64,000 nt of DNA from Verrucomicrobiota bacterium (GTDB lineage Bacteria > Chlamydiota > Chlamydiia > Chlamydiales > Rhabdochlamydiaceae): contig JAFEGH010000009.1 in assembly GCA_018240065.1 (NCBI GenBank), positions 186,001-250,000 of the forward strand, given 5' to 3'. Each line of letters starts with the position of its first letter. Within the stretch, counting starts at the first letter, position 1. Below, piece by piece: positions 44,328 through 54,794 of this stretch. Under the pieces are notes generated by a model. It did not search any database. It was given only the letters and a program-made list of their open reading frames with translations, and had not been told where the DNA came from. Both the position numbers and the translations under genes were made by a program.

Positions 44328-44485
44328 GAGCTGCCTCTTTGAATAATAGAGCCCTTATCTACAATTAATATCACAAAATTCAGGAGATGACAAATTTTTT
44401 CTTTAATTTTGACTATTTTATTTAAAATGATAAAGCTGTTCATTAGATTGTGATTTATATCCAGACAACGTCTACGAAGAGACAG

Positions 44486-45763
44486 ATGGGACAGCTTTTG
44501 CTTAGCTATTTAACGATTTGGCGAAGAATGACAGGGGTGGCTGCGTTAGCAGTTCTTGCCATTTGCGTGCATTTCGTGGCTCTAGCAGCCAATGTTGAGC
44601 TCGGCGTCGATGTCTTTTTCAATGAGGGGATGGTCAGCGAGCTCAAGGGAAAGCGGGTCGGACTCATCACGAACCAGACTGGCGTCGATAGTAAAATGCA
44701 ATCGACGATCGACCTCTTTCTCGCCAGCGCCCCTGACGTCAGACTCGTTGCGCTGTATGCCCCTGAGCATGGGCTCAATGGACAGGCGTACGCCTTTGAA
44801 GAGGTGCAGGACAAAAAAGGACCCTCAGGAGTTCCCGTCTACAGCCTTCATGGGAAGACCCGCAGACCAACGCCCCAGATGCTACAGGGAGTCGATGTGC
44901 TTGTTTACGACATCCAGGACATCGGAAGCAGATCATACACCTATACGACGACTCTGTTCTATGTGATGGAAGAGGCGGCAAAACATGGGATCCCGGTCAT
45001 CGTTCTGGACCGCCCCAATCCGATCAACGGACTCATCGTCGATGGGCCTATGCTGCAGAAAAAATGGCGATCTTTCATCGGCTACCTGAATGTTCCCTAT
45101 TGTCATGGGATGACAATTGGGGAGCTCGCGCGTTATTTCAACGACAAATACCAGGTCGGATGCAAGCTTCGTGTCGTTGGGATGAAAGGGTGGAAGCGAT
45201 CGATGAGCTTCGTCGATACGGGACTAACCTGGATTCCGACCAGTCCTTATATTCCGGAGGCCGACACTCCTCAGTTTTACGCCACGACAGGTCTTCTCGG
45301 GGAACTTTCCCTTGTGAACATAGGCATCGGCTATACTCTTCCGTTCAAGGTGATCGGAGCCCCCTGGATCAAGGCCCGCCAGCTCGCAGATAAGCTCAAT
45401 GAGCAAAAGCTGCCGGGGGTCTATTTCATGCCCTTCCATTATCGCCCTTTTTATGGCGCTCATAAAGGCAAAGATTGCCAGGGCGTCATGATCGCTGTGA
45501 CCGATTCCAAAAGCTATCGGCCGGTCAGCTCCCAGTATATGATTCTGGGGGTGTTAAAAAATCTTTATCCCAAGCAGGTGATCGCTCGGCTCAATGCAAT
45601 CGAGGCGTCAAAAAAAGAATTGTTTTGCAAAGCCAACGGAAACGATGAAATGCTCGCTCTCATTAAAGAGGAGCAATACGTCGCCTGGAAGCTGATCCTC
45701 TACCAGAAAGAGGAGCGGGAGCAGTTCATCAAAGAGCGAAAAAAATATCTGCTCTACCAGTAA
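44486..45763 (+). CDS. namZ: NamZ-like exo-beta-N-acetylmuramidase (DUF1343 family), exported
   Basis: About 425 residues from ATG 44486 with GAAGAGACAG ahead; GTG 44450 is possible. An N-terminal hydrophobic stretch (GVAALAVLAICVHFVALAAN) indicates export. The DUF1343 core is clear: LKGKRVGLITNQTGVDSKMQ, LVALYAPEHGLNG, VDVLVYDIQDIGSRSYTYTT, VIVLDRPNPINGLIVDGP and PYCHGMTIGELARYF. Family members (GH171) remove MurNAc from the non-reducing end of peptidoglycan fragments. In a chlamydia this would act on the thin or transient division peptidoglycan. The assignment of activity is by family only. Confidence 0.8.
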   Translation: MGQLLLSYLTIWRRMTGVAALAVLAICVHFVALAANVELGVDVFFNEGMVSELKGKRVGLITNQTGVDSKMQSTIDLFLASAPDVRLVALYAPEHGLNGQAYAFEEVQDKKGPSGVPVYSLHGKTRRPTPQMLQGVDVLVYDIQDIGSRSYTYTTTLFYVMEEAAKHGIPVIVLDRPNPINGLIVDGPMLQKKWRSFIGYLNVPYCHGMTIGELARYFNDKYQVGCKLRVVGMKGWKRSMSFVDTGLTWIPTSPYIPEADTPQFYATTGLLGELSLVNIGIGYTLPFKVIGAPWIKARQLADKLNEQKLPGVYFMPFHYRPFYGAHKGKDCQGVMIAVTDSKSYRPVSSQYMILGVLKNLYPKQVIARLNAIEASKKELFCKANGNDEMLALIKEEQYVAWKLILYQKEEREQFIKERKKYLLYQ

Positions 45764-45790
45764 TTAGCAGTCTAGATTCTCTTTTGCTAA
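45764..45790. promoter_or_regulatory. CIRCE-like operator (HrcA site) upstream of groESL
   Basis: TTAGCAGTC (45764-45772), nine bases, then TTTTGCTAA (45782-45790). The CIRCE consensus is TTAGCACTC-N9-GAGTGCTAA; the left half has one mismatch and the right half three, with exact spacing. It lies 17 bases upstream of the -35 box rather than over the start site, and may double as a weak hairpin after the NamZ-like gene. Confidence 0.5.
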
Positions 45791-45807
45791 AAATGAGGCG
45801 TCTCTCC

Positions 45808-45836
45808 TTGACAAAAATCGATTCCCATCATACTCT
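45808..45836 (+). promoter_or_regulatory. Promoter of groESL
   Basis: TTGACA (45808-45813, perfect -35) and TACTCT (45831-45836) with a 17-base spacer. Start predicted near 45843, giving a leader of about 33 bases with AAAAGGAG before the groES ATG. Confidence 0.7.
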
Positions 45837-45875
45837 CTTTTCTTCTAAGATAGTGCTCTAAAAGGAGAATTTACC

Positions 45876-46178
45876 ATGACAGCTAAGCAACATATCAAGC
45901 CTCTGGGCAACCGCGTCCTCGTGAAACGTTCCGAGATCAAGATGAGCAAAGGCGGGATCCTTCTGCCCGAGACAGCTCAGGAAAAGCCCCGTCAGGGAGA
46001 AGTCGTCGCCGTCGGCCCCGGCAAGCTCGATGACAAAGGGGTATTAAAGGCCCTGGAGCTGCGCGTTGGAGATACCGTCCTTTTCTCTTCCTACGCAGGG
46101 ACGGAAGTCAAAACAGAAGACGATCAAGCTGAATATCTGATCATGTCCGAAGATGATATCCTCGGCGTCCTCGCTTAA
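45876..46178 (+). CDS. groES: Co-chaperonin GroES
   Basis: 100 residues, standard GroES length. IKPLGNRVLVKRSE is the family start, MSKGGILLPETAQEKPRQGE contains the mobile loop that binds GroEL, and GKLDDKGVLKALELRVGDTV the roof region. It caps the GroEL ring during folding in the cytoplasm. AAAAGGAG lies ahead of the ATG. Followed after 38 bp by groEL in the same operon. Confidence 0.97.
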   Translation: MTAKQHIKPLGNRVLVKRSEIKMSKGGILLPETAQEKPRQGEVVAVGPGKLDDKGVLKALELRVGDTVLFSSYAGTEVKTEDDQAEYLIMSEDDILGVLA

Positions 46179-46210
46179 ACCAAACATTTAAAATAATACC
46201 GGAGACTTAA

Positions 46211-47911
<1,701 letters not shown>

Positions 47912-47919
47912 GGTGAAAG

Positions 47920-48165
47920 ATGCCTACATATCCCTATCGTTGCCAAGCTTGCCAGCATGAGCTGGACGCCTTTCAAAAGATCACCGATGCGCCGCTTGCT
48001 CTTTGTCCGAAGTGCGGCAAAGAGACGCTGAAGCGGGGCATCGGCGGCGGGAACGCCGTTTTCCAATTCCAGGGAAGCGGCTTTTATGAGACCGATTACA
48101 AGAAAGGCGGCAACTCTTCTTCCTGCTGCCCCTGCGGCAAGGATAAAGGGAGCTGCAAAAGCTAA
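47920..48165 (+). CDS. FmdB-type zinc ribbon protein
   Basis: 81 residues, eight bases after groEL. The start PTYPYRCQACQHELDAFQKI, followed by CPKCGKETLKRGIGGGNAVF and FQGSGFYETDYK, matches the FmdB/CxxC_CxxC_SSSS regulatory zinc ribbon family; two CxxC pairs bind one zinc. A second cysteine-rich tail (CCPCGKDKGSCKS) follows. Function in the family is not settled. A strong terminator follows at 48190, so it is the last gene of the groESL transcript. Confidence 0.85.
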   Translation: MPTYPYRCQACQHELDAFQKITDAPLALCPKCGKETLKRGIGGGNAVFQFQGSGFYETDYKKGGNSSSCCPCGKDKGSCKS

Positions 48166-48189
48166 CATCCCAGAATCTCAATAAAAGCG

Positions 48190-48231
48190 AACGCCCTCTC
48201 CGGTGAACCCGGAGAGGGCGTTCTGTTTTTC
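48190..48231 (+). terminator. Intrinsic terminator of the groES-groEL-fmdB operon
   Basis: 14-bp perfect arms (48190-48203 and 48209-48222), five-base loop, followed by CTGTTTTTC. Textbook rho-independent terminator. Confidence 0.9.
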
Positions 48232-48269
48232 CCCTGAACAATTTCGAGTTCTTCAGAGGTTAGAGGGGC

Positions 48270-49529
48270 TTATTTCGCTGCAAAAACGCCTTGGAAAAAG
48301 GAGCTCGCAGCGGCAAGTTTATTTGTGACGCCTACTTTTAAAGAGTCAGCAGCTTCTTGCAATGCGCCTTTAGCATGATGCAAGGATTCCTCAGCCGTAT
48401 CTCTCACTTGTAACACAGTTGTTTCAATTGTGCCTTTCGCATCATGGAGGGATTCCTCTACAGTTTCTCTCACTTTTGTCACTACTGCTTCTGGATGGGT
48501 TTTAACAGGAGCTGAAACAATCTCTGGCACTTGCACAGGAAGAGAGGGAACAGCCTTCGGCTGGCGGACTGCGATTGGCTCTACCTTTTTTGACTGCTTG
48601 GGCGCATAGGGTCTTTCATTGCGCAAGGCAAGCAGCTCGCGAAGAACTCTCTTGTTCTCAATATCTTGCGGCGAATCTGCGAAAATCGGAAGGAAGTCGG
48701 GCACTTTTTCCTCGACCTTCTTTTGCGCAGCGGCAGGATCGCGTATGACCTGAACAAGCCTCTGGGCCTGGGCGAATGGGAATGTAATATACCCTTCGTT
48801 CAGCAATTTAACTAATTCCGGGAAGTTTTCTTTATGTTCTGGGAACAGGAGTTGCAAGACCTGTTTTTTGTCTGTGAAATATTTCCCAACTTCTTCCAGG
48901 ATTTCTTTATTCGTTGAAGATAGTGTTTCCTTTCTCAGTTTGGCCAATACTAAAAAATGTTCTGGGTTAGAAGTTTGAGCATAGCCCTCTCTGAGATTGT
49001 CGATTCCAAAACAGGAAATGCAATCTGTATGAATTCTTGCCAGAAATGGCAATTTCTCCTTGAACACTCGATTCACTTCTTCAGATTGCAAGAACATGAG
49101 GATTCTTTGTTCTTCAGCCTTTTTTTGCTGCAGCACTACCTTTTCTCTATGGAAGTCTTCCAACCTAAAGATCGATCTATTAAGCACTCTTGCAACACTG
49201 TCGCGCATCTCGCGTTTGTCGGGCTTGGAAGTTAATTTTTCATTCAATGCTTTAAGATTGTCGATCCCTTGCTGAATCTGCTCAATAGGGATCTCTTCAA
49301 AAAACTGGCTGTCCAAATTCAGAACGGTAGCTTGGATGTTCATGGCCAATGGGAGCGAGTCGAACTGGTCTTCGTCCACTTTTTTGAGAAGTTTGTCGAG
49401 CCAGATCAGGAAGGATTGCCATGCGTTCTTTGGAACCGCGTCCAATGACTTTGAGAATATTTGGCCTTCTACGTCGATAGGCTTTTGCAGCACTATTTCC
49501 TGAAAGCGCGCGCGTGTAATTTCTACCAT
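48270..49529 (-). CDS. Unrecognised helical protein with C-terminal repeats, effector candidate
   Basis: 419 residues; ATG 49529 has AAGGTG ahead. No family recognised. The first 300 residues are mainly charged amphipathic helix (LNLDSQFFEEIPIEQIQQGI, REKVVLQQKKAEEQRILMFL). A Pro/Val-rich linker (AVPSLPVQVPEIVSAPVKTH) follows, then two imperfect repeats of about 23 residues (VRETVEESLHDAKGTIETTV and VRDTAEESLHHAKGALQEAA) resembling apolipoprotein/LEA-like amphipathic helices that could lie on a membrane. No signal peptide. The N-terminal EITRARFQEIVLQKPIDVE could be a type III secretion signal, but that cannot be judged by eye. The next gene upstream is also an unknown. Confidence 0.6.
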   Translation of the reverse strand: MVEITRARFQEIVLQKPIDVEGQIFSKSLDAVPKNAWQSFLIWLDKLLKKVDEDQFDSLPLAMNIQATVLNLDSQFFEEIPIEQIQQGIDNLKALNEKLTSKPDKREMRDSVARVLNRSIFRLEDFHREKVVLQQKKAEEQRILMFLQSEEVNRVFKEKLPFLARIHTDCISCFGIDNLREGYAQTSNPEHFLVLAKLRKETLSSTNKEILEEVGKYFTDKKQVLQLLFPEHKENFPELVKLLNEGYITFPFAQAQRLVQVIRDPAAAQKKVEEKVPDFLPIFADSPQDIENKRVLRELLALRNERPYAPKQSKKVEPIAVRQPKAVPSLPVQVPEIVSAPVKTHPEAVVTKVRETVEESLHDAKGTIETTVLQVRDTAEESLHHAKGALQEAADSLKVGVTNKLAAASSFFQGVFAAK

Positions 49530-49563
49530 GATTGCACCTTGAGACTATTATTTATTATTAAGT

Positions 49564-49594
49564 GCGTCCGCAAAGGTGTCCCCCCTGCGGACGC
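49564..49594 (-). terminator. Hairpin after the Ser-rich gene, possible terminator
   Basis: GCGTCCGCA (49564-49572) and TGCGGACGC (49586-49594), nine perfect pairs. In the minus direction it is followed by ACTTAATAATAAA, AT-rich but without a T-run, so termination is plausible rather than certain. Confidence 0.5.
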
Positions 49595-49616
49595 GTTGGC
49601 AATATATAATTACTTC

Positions 49617-50696
49617 TTATTGTTCTCTGTACCCGATCCCCATTTGGCCCATGCGTTCACGAAGGACCGCGCCGATATCAAAGGAACCCGACTGCTTGAC
49701 CGATGCAACATGTTCTTTCACATCCCTGGCTTCGACAAGTGTTTGGCCGAATGTTTGAATACCGCCGATTTTTGATTTGAGGACGAGGGCATTGAAATAG
49801 TATGTGTCATTGTGACGATAATAGACGAGGTGGCGTGTGAAATTATGTACTCGCTTGTCTGCCTCGGTAACTCCTTTTTCAAGTTCTGTAATCCTCTCCA
49901 TATTCGGGACGAACTTCTGGATTGTGACGGAAGCTGTTTCCGTTTTTTGCGTGCTTCGGCTGATCGCGGCAACCAACCTTTGTTGGGCGCCATGAGTGTC
50001 ATGAGCCAAAACTTTGCTTACGGTTTTAGAAGTGACAGGAACGATCGGTACAGATGGCTGCTGCAGCACTGACGAGGCCTTTTTTGTCTTGCTGTCTACG
50101 GGAGTAACAGAACTAACAGTGGCTTTATCCTGCACCGGAGGCAATCTTGTGGAATCTTTTTTCGATGACTTCTTACGGCCCTTCCTGGAAGAGGAAGAAT
50201 CGTCGGAAGAGGTCGATTTCAGGGAACTGGTATCACTTAAAGAGACGGAAGAGCTTGTTCGAGAAACTGGGGTGCTGACAGGCGGTGAATTTCTAGGAGT
50301 CGTCTGTGTGCTGTTGACCGGCGAACTTTGTCTAGATACTGGTAAGCTTCTTGCTGCAGAAGATTGTTGCGGAGGGTTCAATTTTGTTAGAATCGAGTCG
50401 ATTGTTTGGGTGCAAGAGAGTGCTTTAACAACATCTTTCGATGTAGAGAATTTCGCTTTCATGGCGTTTAAATTTTTAATCGCCATTTCTTTTTCAGCGC
50501 CTTGAGGTTTGGATCGATCAAAAGCAGCTTCGAGATTTTGGCAAATTCTAACGCTGTCGAGCTCATTGCTGTGGGATATGCGAGAAAATATGTTCCAACG
50601 GTCAATCGTGTCCAACGATTCAGTCAGGACATTGGAGGAAAGATTTAACTCTTTAGCCAAAAAATGGCTAAGATTTGTTTGTGGTATTGTTGACAT
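49617..50696 (-). CDS. Unrecognised Ser/Thr-rich protein, effector candidate
   Basis: 359 residues; ATG 50696. No family recognised and no signal peptide. Residues 1-110 are helical (LSHFLAKELNLSSNVLTESL). Residues about 110-185 are Ser/Thr/Pro-rich and disordered (NSPPVSTPVSRTSSSVSLSD), followed by a strongly basic patch SSRKGRKKSSKKDS that looks like a eukaryotic nuclear localisation signal. The last 110 residues seem folded (HNFTRHLVYYRHNDTYYFNA). Such composition is common in chlamydial type III effectors. A separate hairpin follows, and it shares direction with the gene at 48270. Confidence 0.6.
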   Translation of the reverse strand: MSTIPQTNLSHFLAKELNLSSNVLTESLDTIDRWNIFSRISHSNELDSVRICQNLEAAFDRSKPQGAEKEMAIKNLNAMKAKFSTSKDVVKALSCTQTIDSILTKLNPPQQSSAARSLPVSRQSSPVNSTQTTPRNSPPVSTPVSRTSSSVSLSDTSSLKSTSSDDSSSSRKGRKKSSKKDSTRLPPVQDKATVSSVTPVDSKTKKASSVLQQPSVPIVPVTSKTVSKVLAHDTHGAQQRLVAAISRSTQKTETASVTIQKFVPNMERITELEKGVTEADKRVHNFTRHLVYYRHNDTYYFNALVLKSKIGGIQTFGQTLVEARDVKEHVASVKQSGSFDIGAVLRERMGQMGIGYREQ

Positions 50697-50887
50697 AATG
50701 CTACTCTTATTACTGTGTTATTAATAAAGCCAATTAACGCTTCATTTATAAGTTTGCCATAATTACGCTTCCGAATCAACTGCAGACATTTTTTCAGTGT
50801 CTTTGTAATTCAGTGGGTTATATTAAAAATTAGGGTGACTAGATTTTAGAATAAAATAGTAGGTTTGTTCGGGCGGGCCTGTATATA

Positions 50888-51685
50888 TTAAATAGTTTGC
50901 TTAAAGATAAAGCCGGCCCAGCCTTCTTCTTCTCTCTCCTCTATTAATACCCAGCCCCAGCTCTTGGTGAGACTTAAGTAGGAGTCTTTTTGAGAGGAGA
51001 GGATGCCGGACGCGACTACAAAGGATTTTTTTGAGTGAAGGGGTGGGACAGACTGCCAGGCAGTCTTTTGCTCTGACTCAATCATATTGAATGCGATCAC
51101 GAAGGAGTCGCTAGGGACCGCTTCGGGATCTACTCGATTGGAAAAGAAAACTTTTGTTTCGACCTTGTTGGCTGCTGCGTTCTCGCGGGAATGTGCAATG
51201 GCCTCATTGTCGATGTCGATGCCGTACGCCTTTTTCGCGCCCAGAAGGACGGCGGCTATCGAGAGGATCCCGCTGCCGCACCCGATATCGAACACGACTC
51301 TCTCCCAGACAAGCGGGGCCATCAGAGCAAGCGCGAGGCGGGTCGTCGGATGGGAAAGATCGCCAAATCCAGCCCCCGGCTTGAGCAGAAGGACGGGACC
51401 TCCTAGAGTTTCCAAATCGATGTGGGCAAAACCATCGTGGAATTTTGGAGCGAAGTCAGTCCATTGTTTTTGCCAGTCGATCTCCTCGACGGGTGCGATT
51501 TCTTCCAAAATGCAGTGGGTCAGGTCACCTGGGGCCGTTTCGCTCTCAGAGTATCCGGCAATCTGAACCACTCCCGTTTCAGGATTCTGCATTTCGTAGA
51601 TATCGTCAATCTGTCCGCACAGCTCCCCGACTGCCTCTTCTGCATTCGACCCACTTTTGACGCGAAAGACGAGGTGGAACTTCAC
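50888..51685 (-). CDS. prmA: Ribosomal protein L11 methyltransferase family protein
   Basis: About 265 residues from GTG 51685, which overlaps the trkH stop as GTGA and has GGAGG upstream; ATG 51697 is an alternative. An N-terminal ferredoxin-like domain (FHLVFRVKSGSNAEEAVG) is followed by the linker WQKQWTDFAPKFHDGF and the SAM-binding fold: VVFDIGCGSGILSIAAVLLG, AYGIDIDNEAIAHSRENA, and GFGDLSHPTTRLALALM, typical of PrmA. The usual motif IV (N-I/V-L) reads NMI here. PrmA methylates ribosomal protein L11. Translationally coupled to trkH. Confidence 0.85.
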   Translation of the reverse strand: MKFHLVFRVKSGSNAEEAVGELCGQIDDIYEMQNPETGVVQIAGYSESETAPGDLTHCILEEIAPVEEIDWQKQWTDFAPKFHDGFAHIDLETLGGPVLLLKPGAGFGDLSHPTTRLALALMAPLVWERVVFDIGCGSGILSIAAVLLGAKKAYGIDIDNEAIAHSRENAAANKVETKVFFSNRVDPEAVPSDSFVIAFNMIESEQKTAWQSVPPLHSKKSFVVASGILSSQKDSYLSLTKSWGWVLIEEREEEGWAGFIFKQTI

Positions 51686-53328
51686 TTTCCCCTCCAAAAT
51701 GCGGGGACCAGCAGGACGAGAAGAACGAAAAATTCAAGTCGTCCCAATGCCATCCAGACGATTGAGATGATTTTGGAAAAAGGGGGTAAAAAGGCGCATG
51801 ACTCCGTCAGACCGGGACCGTTGAATAGCAGCCCGCCGTTGTTGACCATCGCAGAGACAATGCCCATCGCCGTGTGCTGGTCGACGCCGTCGATGACAAG
51901 TAGAAATGTGCCAAGGACGGCAAATGCGATCAGGATGGAAAAGAAGACGAATACGGTAATCGCAGTTTTGTCGGTGATTTCGCGCTGGCCGATCTTAAGG
52001 CAGCGCACGGCATCGGGGCGGAAGATCGATTCGACTTTATGTTTGATGAAGCGGAACAAGATCAGGTGGCGGATGATTTTGATCCCGCCGGCGGTCGACC
52101 CCGACATTCCTCCCAGGAACATCAAGATCAAAAGCAGCACTTGGGTTGACATCGGCCAGAGGTTGTAATTGGCGATGGCAAAGCCGGTCGATGTCTGTGA
52201 CGAAATGGCCTGGAAGGTTCCATAGCGCAAGGCTTCGCCGAAAGTAAAGAGGCTTCCTGTAGCCGTCTCGAGGATTTTCGGAGTGTGATAGAGCAATAAA
52301 GCCATCATCACGGAACCTGCGATCAGCGTGGCGATGAAAGTAAAAAATTCCGGCTCATAGATCCGGTACACCTTTCTGCGGATACAATGGAAGTACAGTG
52401 TAAAATTGATGCTGCCGAGAATCATGAAGATGAGCACGATCCACTCTGTGGACAGCGAGTCGTAAGCTGCAAGCCCCTCGTTGCGGATGCTGAACCCTCC
52501 GGTGGAAATGGTCGAGAAGGAGAGATTCATTGCGTCGAAAAAGGGAATCGAAGAATTTGTCGCCATGAGCAAAATCACCTGCAGCGCAGTCAACCCAAAA
52601 TAGATCCTCCATAGAAGGCCCGCGGTCTCTTTAATCCGCGGAGTCATTCCTTCTTTGGTCGGTCCGGGCACTTCCGCCTCGAACAAAAAGCGCCCCCCCA
52701 TCGACAAAGCGGGCAAAATGGTGATGAACAGGACGACGATCCCCATGCCCCCGATCCATTGCATAAAGCTGCGCCAGAAGAGCAGAGCCTTCCCGACAGC
52801 CTCGACGCCGGTAAGTTGAACTTCTCCTGTTTGCAGATCGCGCAAGGGAGAGATCGTTCCGTAGAATGAGTAAGTGGTATCCGGATCGGTGACGCTTGCG
52901 GCGCGCAGTGGAATTTCCAGGCCGCTTTGAGGATCGAATGCTTTGGGATGGATGACGGTGGATCCTGTCGTTGTCAGCCCCGACATCGCCTCAAAGTAAG
53001 CGTCGAGAGGTTTTTCCAGGGTGTTGGAGAACATAAAAGGAAGGGCTGAGATGGCCGGCGTGAGCAGCCATACCAGCGCTACGATCAAAATGCTTTCTCG
53101 GCGATGAAAATTCCCTGTCGCGTGTTTCCCAAAATACAGGAAAAACGAGGCCAGGATGAGGCTGATTCCCATCGTCATGGCAAAGGCCAGCGAGCTGTGC
53201 GGCTGGGGGTGGAGCTCGGGAGGAAGAAAAAATTCGTAGAGAACGGCGATTGCAAAAGGAACGCTGAGGATCAGCGTGAAGTAGATCAGGTAGCGGCCAA
53301 GGAAACGGCTGATTTCCCGAAATAGCAT
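51682..53328 (-). CDS. trkH: Potassium uptake protein TrkH
   Basis: 548 residues, about ten membrane helices. Four selectivity-filter-like loops are visible: LTTTGSTVIHP, ISTGGFSIRNE, SSQTSTGFAIAN and MVNNGGLLFNG, as expected for the four-fold SKT family. It is the membrane subunit of the K+ uptake channel gated by TrkA. ATG 53328, 20 bp after trkA; prmA overlaps its end. Confidence 0.95.
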   Translation of the reverse strand: MLFREISRFLGRYLIYFTLILSVPFAIAVLYEFFLPPELHPQPHSSLAFAMTMGISLILASFFLYFGKHATGNFHRRESILIVALVWLLTPAISALPFMFSNTLEKPLDAYFEAMSGLTTTGSTVIHPKAFDPQSGLEIPLRAASVTDPDTTYSFYGTISPLRDLQTGEVQLTGVEAVGKALLFWRSFMQWIGGMGIVVLFITILPALSMGGRFLFEAEVPGPTKEGMTPRIKETAGLLWRIYFGLTALQVILLMATNSSIPFFDAMNLSFSTISTGGFSIRNEGLAAYDSLSTEWIVLIFMILGSINFTLYFHCIRRKVYRIYEPEFFTFIATLIAGSVMMALLLYHTPKILETATGSLFTFGEALRYGTFQAISSQTSTGFAIANYNLWPMSTQVLLLILMFLGGMSGSTAGGIKIIRHLILFRFIKHKVESIFRPDAVRCLKIGQREITDKTAITVFVFFSILIAFAVLGTFLLVIDGVDQHTAMGIVSAMVNNGGLLFNGPGLTESCAFLPPFSKIISIVWMALGRLEFFVLLVLLVPAFWRGK

Positions 53329-53348
53329 CAGAGTATCCTTAGATTAAG

Positions 53349-54713
53349 TTAAAAGATTTTTTGCAGTTCCGAAACATGCTTTGGGTGGCAGATCACGATC
53401 ACAGTGTCGCCTGGCGCTAAAATATTCGATCCTTTGGCGATCATGATCCTGCCACGGTTTTCGATCAAGGCGATCAGAAAATCTTCAGGCAAGTACCTTC
53501 CGAGGTCGGCGATCGGAATGCCGACGATTTCGGAATCGGAGGAGACTTTGATCTCCATGATTTTGGCCTGGTTGTGATAGAGAGAGGCCACCGAGATCAC
53601 CGATTCTTCCTGGATGATGGCATGGATGCGGTTGGCCACGCTCACTTTTTCAGAAAGAGTGAAGAAAATGCCCAACCGCCTCAAGACAGAAGAGTAACTT
53701 TCGTCGGAGACCTGCGCAATCACCTCGCCGCATCCGGCCTGCTTTGCCAGCGCTGCGGCCAGAATATTTTTCTCAGTTGACGACGTGCAGGCGACGAATG
53801 CGTCCGCCAGGTGCACCTTTTCAGCTAAAAGAAATTGGATGTCGGTCGGATCCTGATTGAGGATCGTCGTGCGGGGGAGATGTTCCGCAAGGTAGCGGCA
53901 TCTCTCCTCATCGGGTTCAATGAGGCGGACGTCGATCTCTTCTTCCTGCAAGATGCTGCAGACTTGCATTGCCACAGGAGTTCCCCCGACGATAACCACA
54001 GAGCGGATCTGTTTGGCGGAAGTCCCGAAAAGAGAATTCAATTCTGACATCACTTTCGCTTCGCCGATGAGGGTTGCCTCATCGCCGGGCAGCAAAAAAT
54101 CCTGGCCTCGGGGAAAGATGATCCTCTCCGTGACTATCTCTTCGCCGAACGTGGGTTTTCTGCGGATGAGTCCGATGAGCAGGTTCTCCGGAAGCTTGAG
54201 CTCCGAGAGGCTTTGCTTGCTCAAAGCGCTGTTCTCAGGAATGATGACCGAGCGCATCTGAACAGCCCCGTGCGCGAAATTTTCCACGGCGACATTGCCG
54301 GGGTTGATGATGCATTTGTAAATGTCGTAGGCCAAAATTAGTTCAGTCCCGATGAAATGATCGACGAAGAACAGGCGGGAAAAATCAATCCGCGATCTGT
54401 GAAGAAAAGAGGAGTGGTGGACTCGCGCCACTGTTTTGGGGTACCCTAAATTTTTTGCAATCGAGCAGGCGACGAGATTGGTCTCATCGCTGCTGCTGAG
54501 TGCGATGAAGAGATGGGGGGATTGCTCGAGCAGTTCTTCGAGCATCTGCCAATCCGTGCCCGATCCTACTCGAGTGGCCACATCGGCGACGCGCGCAAGG
54601 CGCTCCAGAGGTTTGGGATCTCGGTCGATGACGATTACATTATGCTCTTCTTTGGAAAGCGTTTGCGCGAGATAGGTGCCGATTTCTCCTGCGCCTAAAA
54701 TGACGATATTCAT
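53349..54713 (-). CDS. trkA: Trk system potassium uptake regulator TrkA
   Basis: 454 residues from ATG 54713 (NIVILGAGEIGTYLAQTLSK). Two RCK_N Rossmann domains (the second starts IRSVVIVGGTPVAMQVCSIL), each followed by an RCK_C part (IPENSALSKQSLSELKLPEN and SVASLYHNQAKIMEIKVSSD). The cytoplasmic subunit binds NAD(H)/ATP and gates TrkH. The frame stays open to 54893, but that would include the tRNA and a low-quality leader, so the downstream ATG is taken. A run of ten G lies 72 bases upstream. Confidence 0.95.
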   Translation of the reverse strand: MNIVILGAGEIGTYLAQTLSKEEHNVIVIDRDPKPLERLARVADVATRVGSGTDWQMLEELLEQSPHLFIALSSSDETNLVACSIAKNLGYPKTVARVHHSSFLHRSRIDFSRLFFVDHFIGTELILAYDIYKCIINPGNVAVENFAHGAVQMRSVIIPENSALSKQSLSELKLPENLLIGLIRRKPTFGEEIVTERIIFPRGQDFLLPGDEATLIGEAKVMSELNSLFGTSAKQIRSVVIVGGTPVAMQVCSILQEEEIDVRLIEPDEERCRYLAEHLPRTTILNQDPTDIQFLLAEKVHLADAFVACTSSTEKNILAAALAKQAGCGEVIAQVSDESYSSVLRRLGIFFTLSEKVSVANRIHAIIQEESVISVASLYHNQAKIMEIKVSSDSEIVGIPIADLGRYLPEDFLIALIENRGRIMIAKGSNILAPGDTVIVICHPKHVSELQKIF

Positions 54714-54784
54714 GATGACATGGGGGTTGATCCAAGGATTCAGAATAGCGGGACTGGAATTATAGTAAAACGAAACCCTATGAA

Positions 54785-54794
54785 GGGGGGGGGG
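54785..54794. repeat. Homopolymeric G10 tract upstream of trkA
   Basis: Ten consecutive G (C on the trkA sense strand) in the 176-bp gap between trkA and the tRNA gene. Tracts of this length are prone to slippage. Confidence 0.8.

Noticed and set aside
51422..52168. 248-codon plus-strand frame
   Set aside because: It is antisense to prmA and trkH, both firmly identified on the minus strand.
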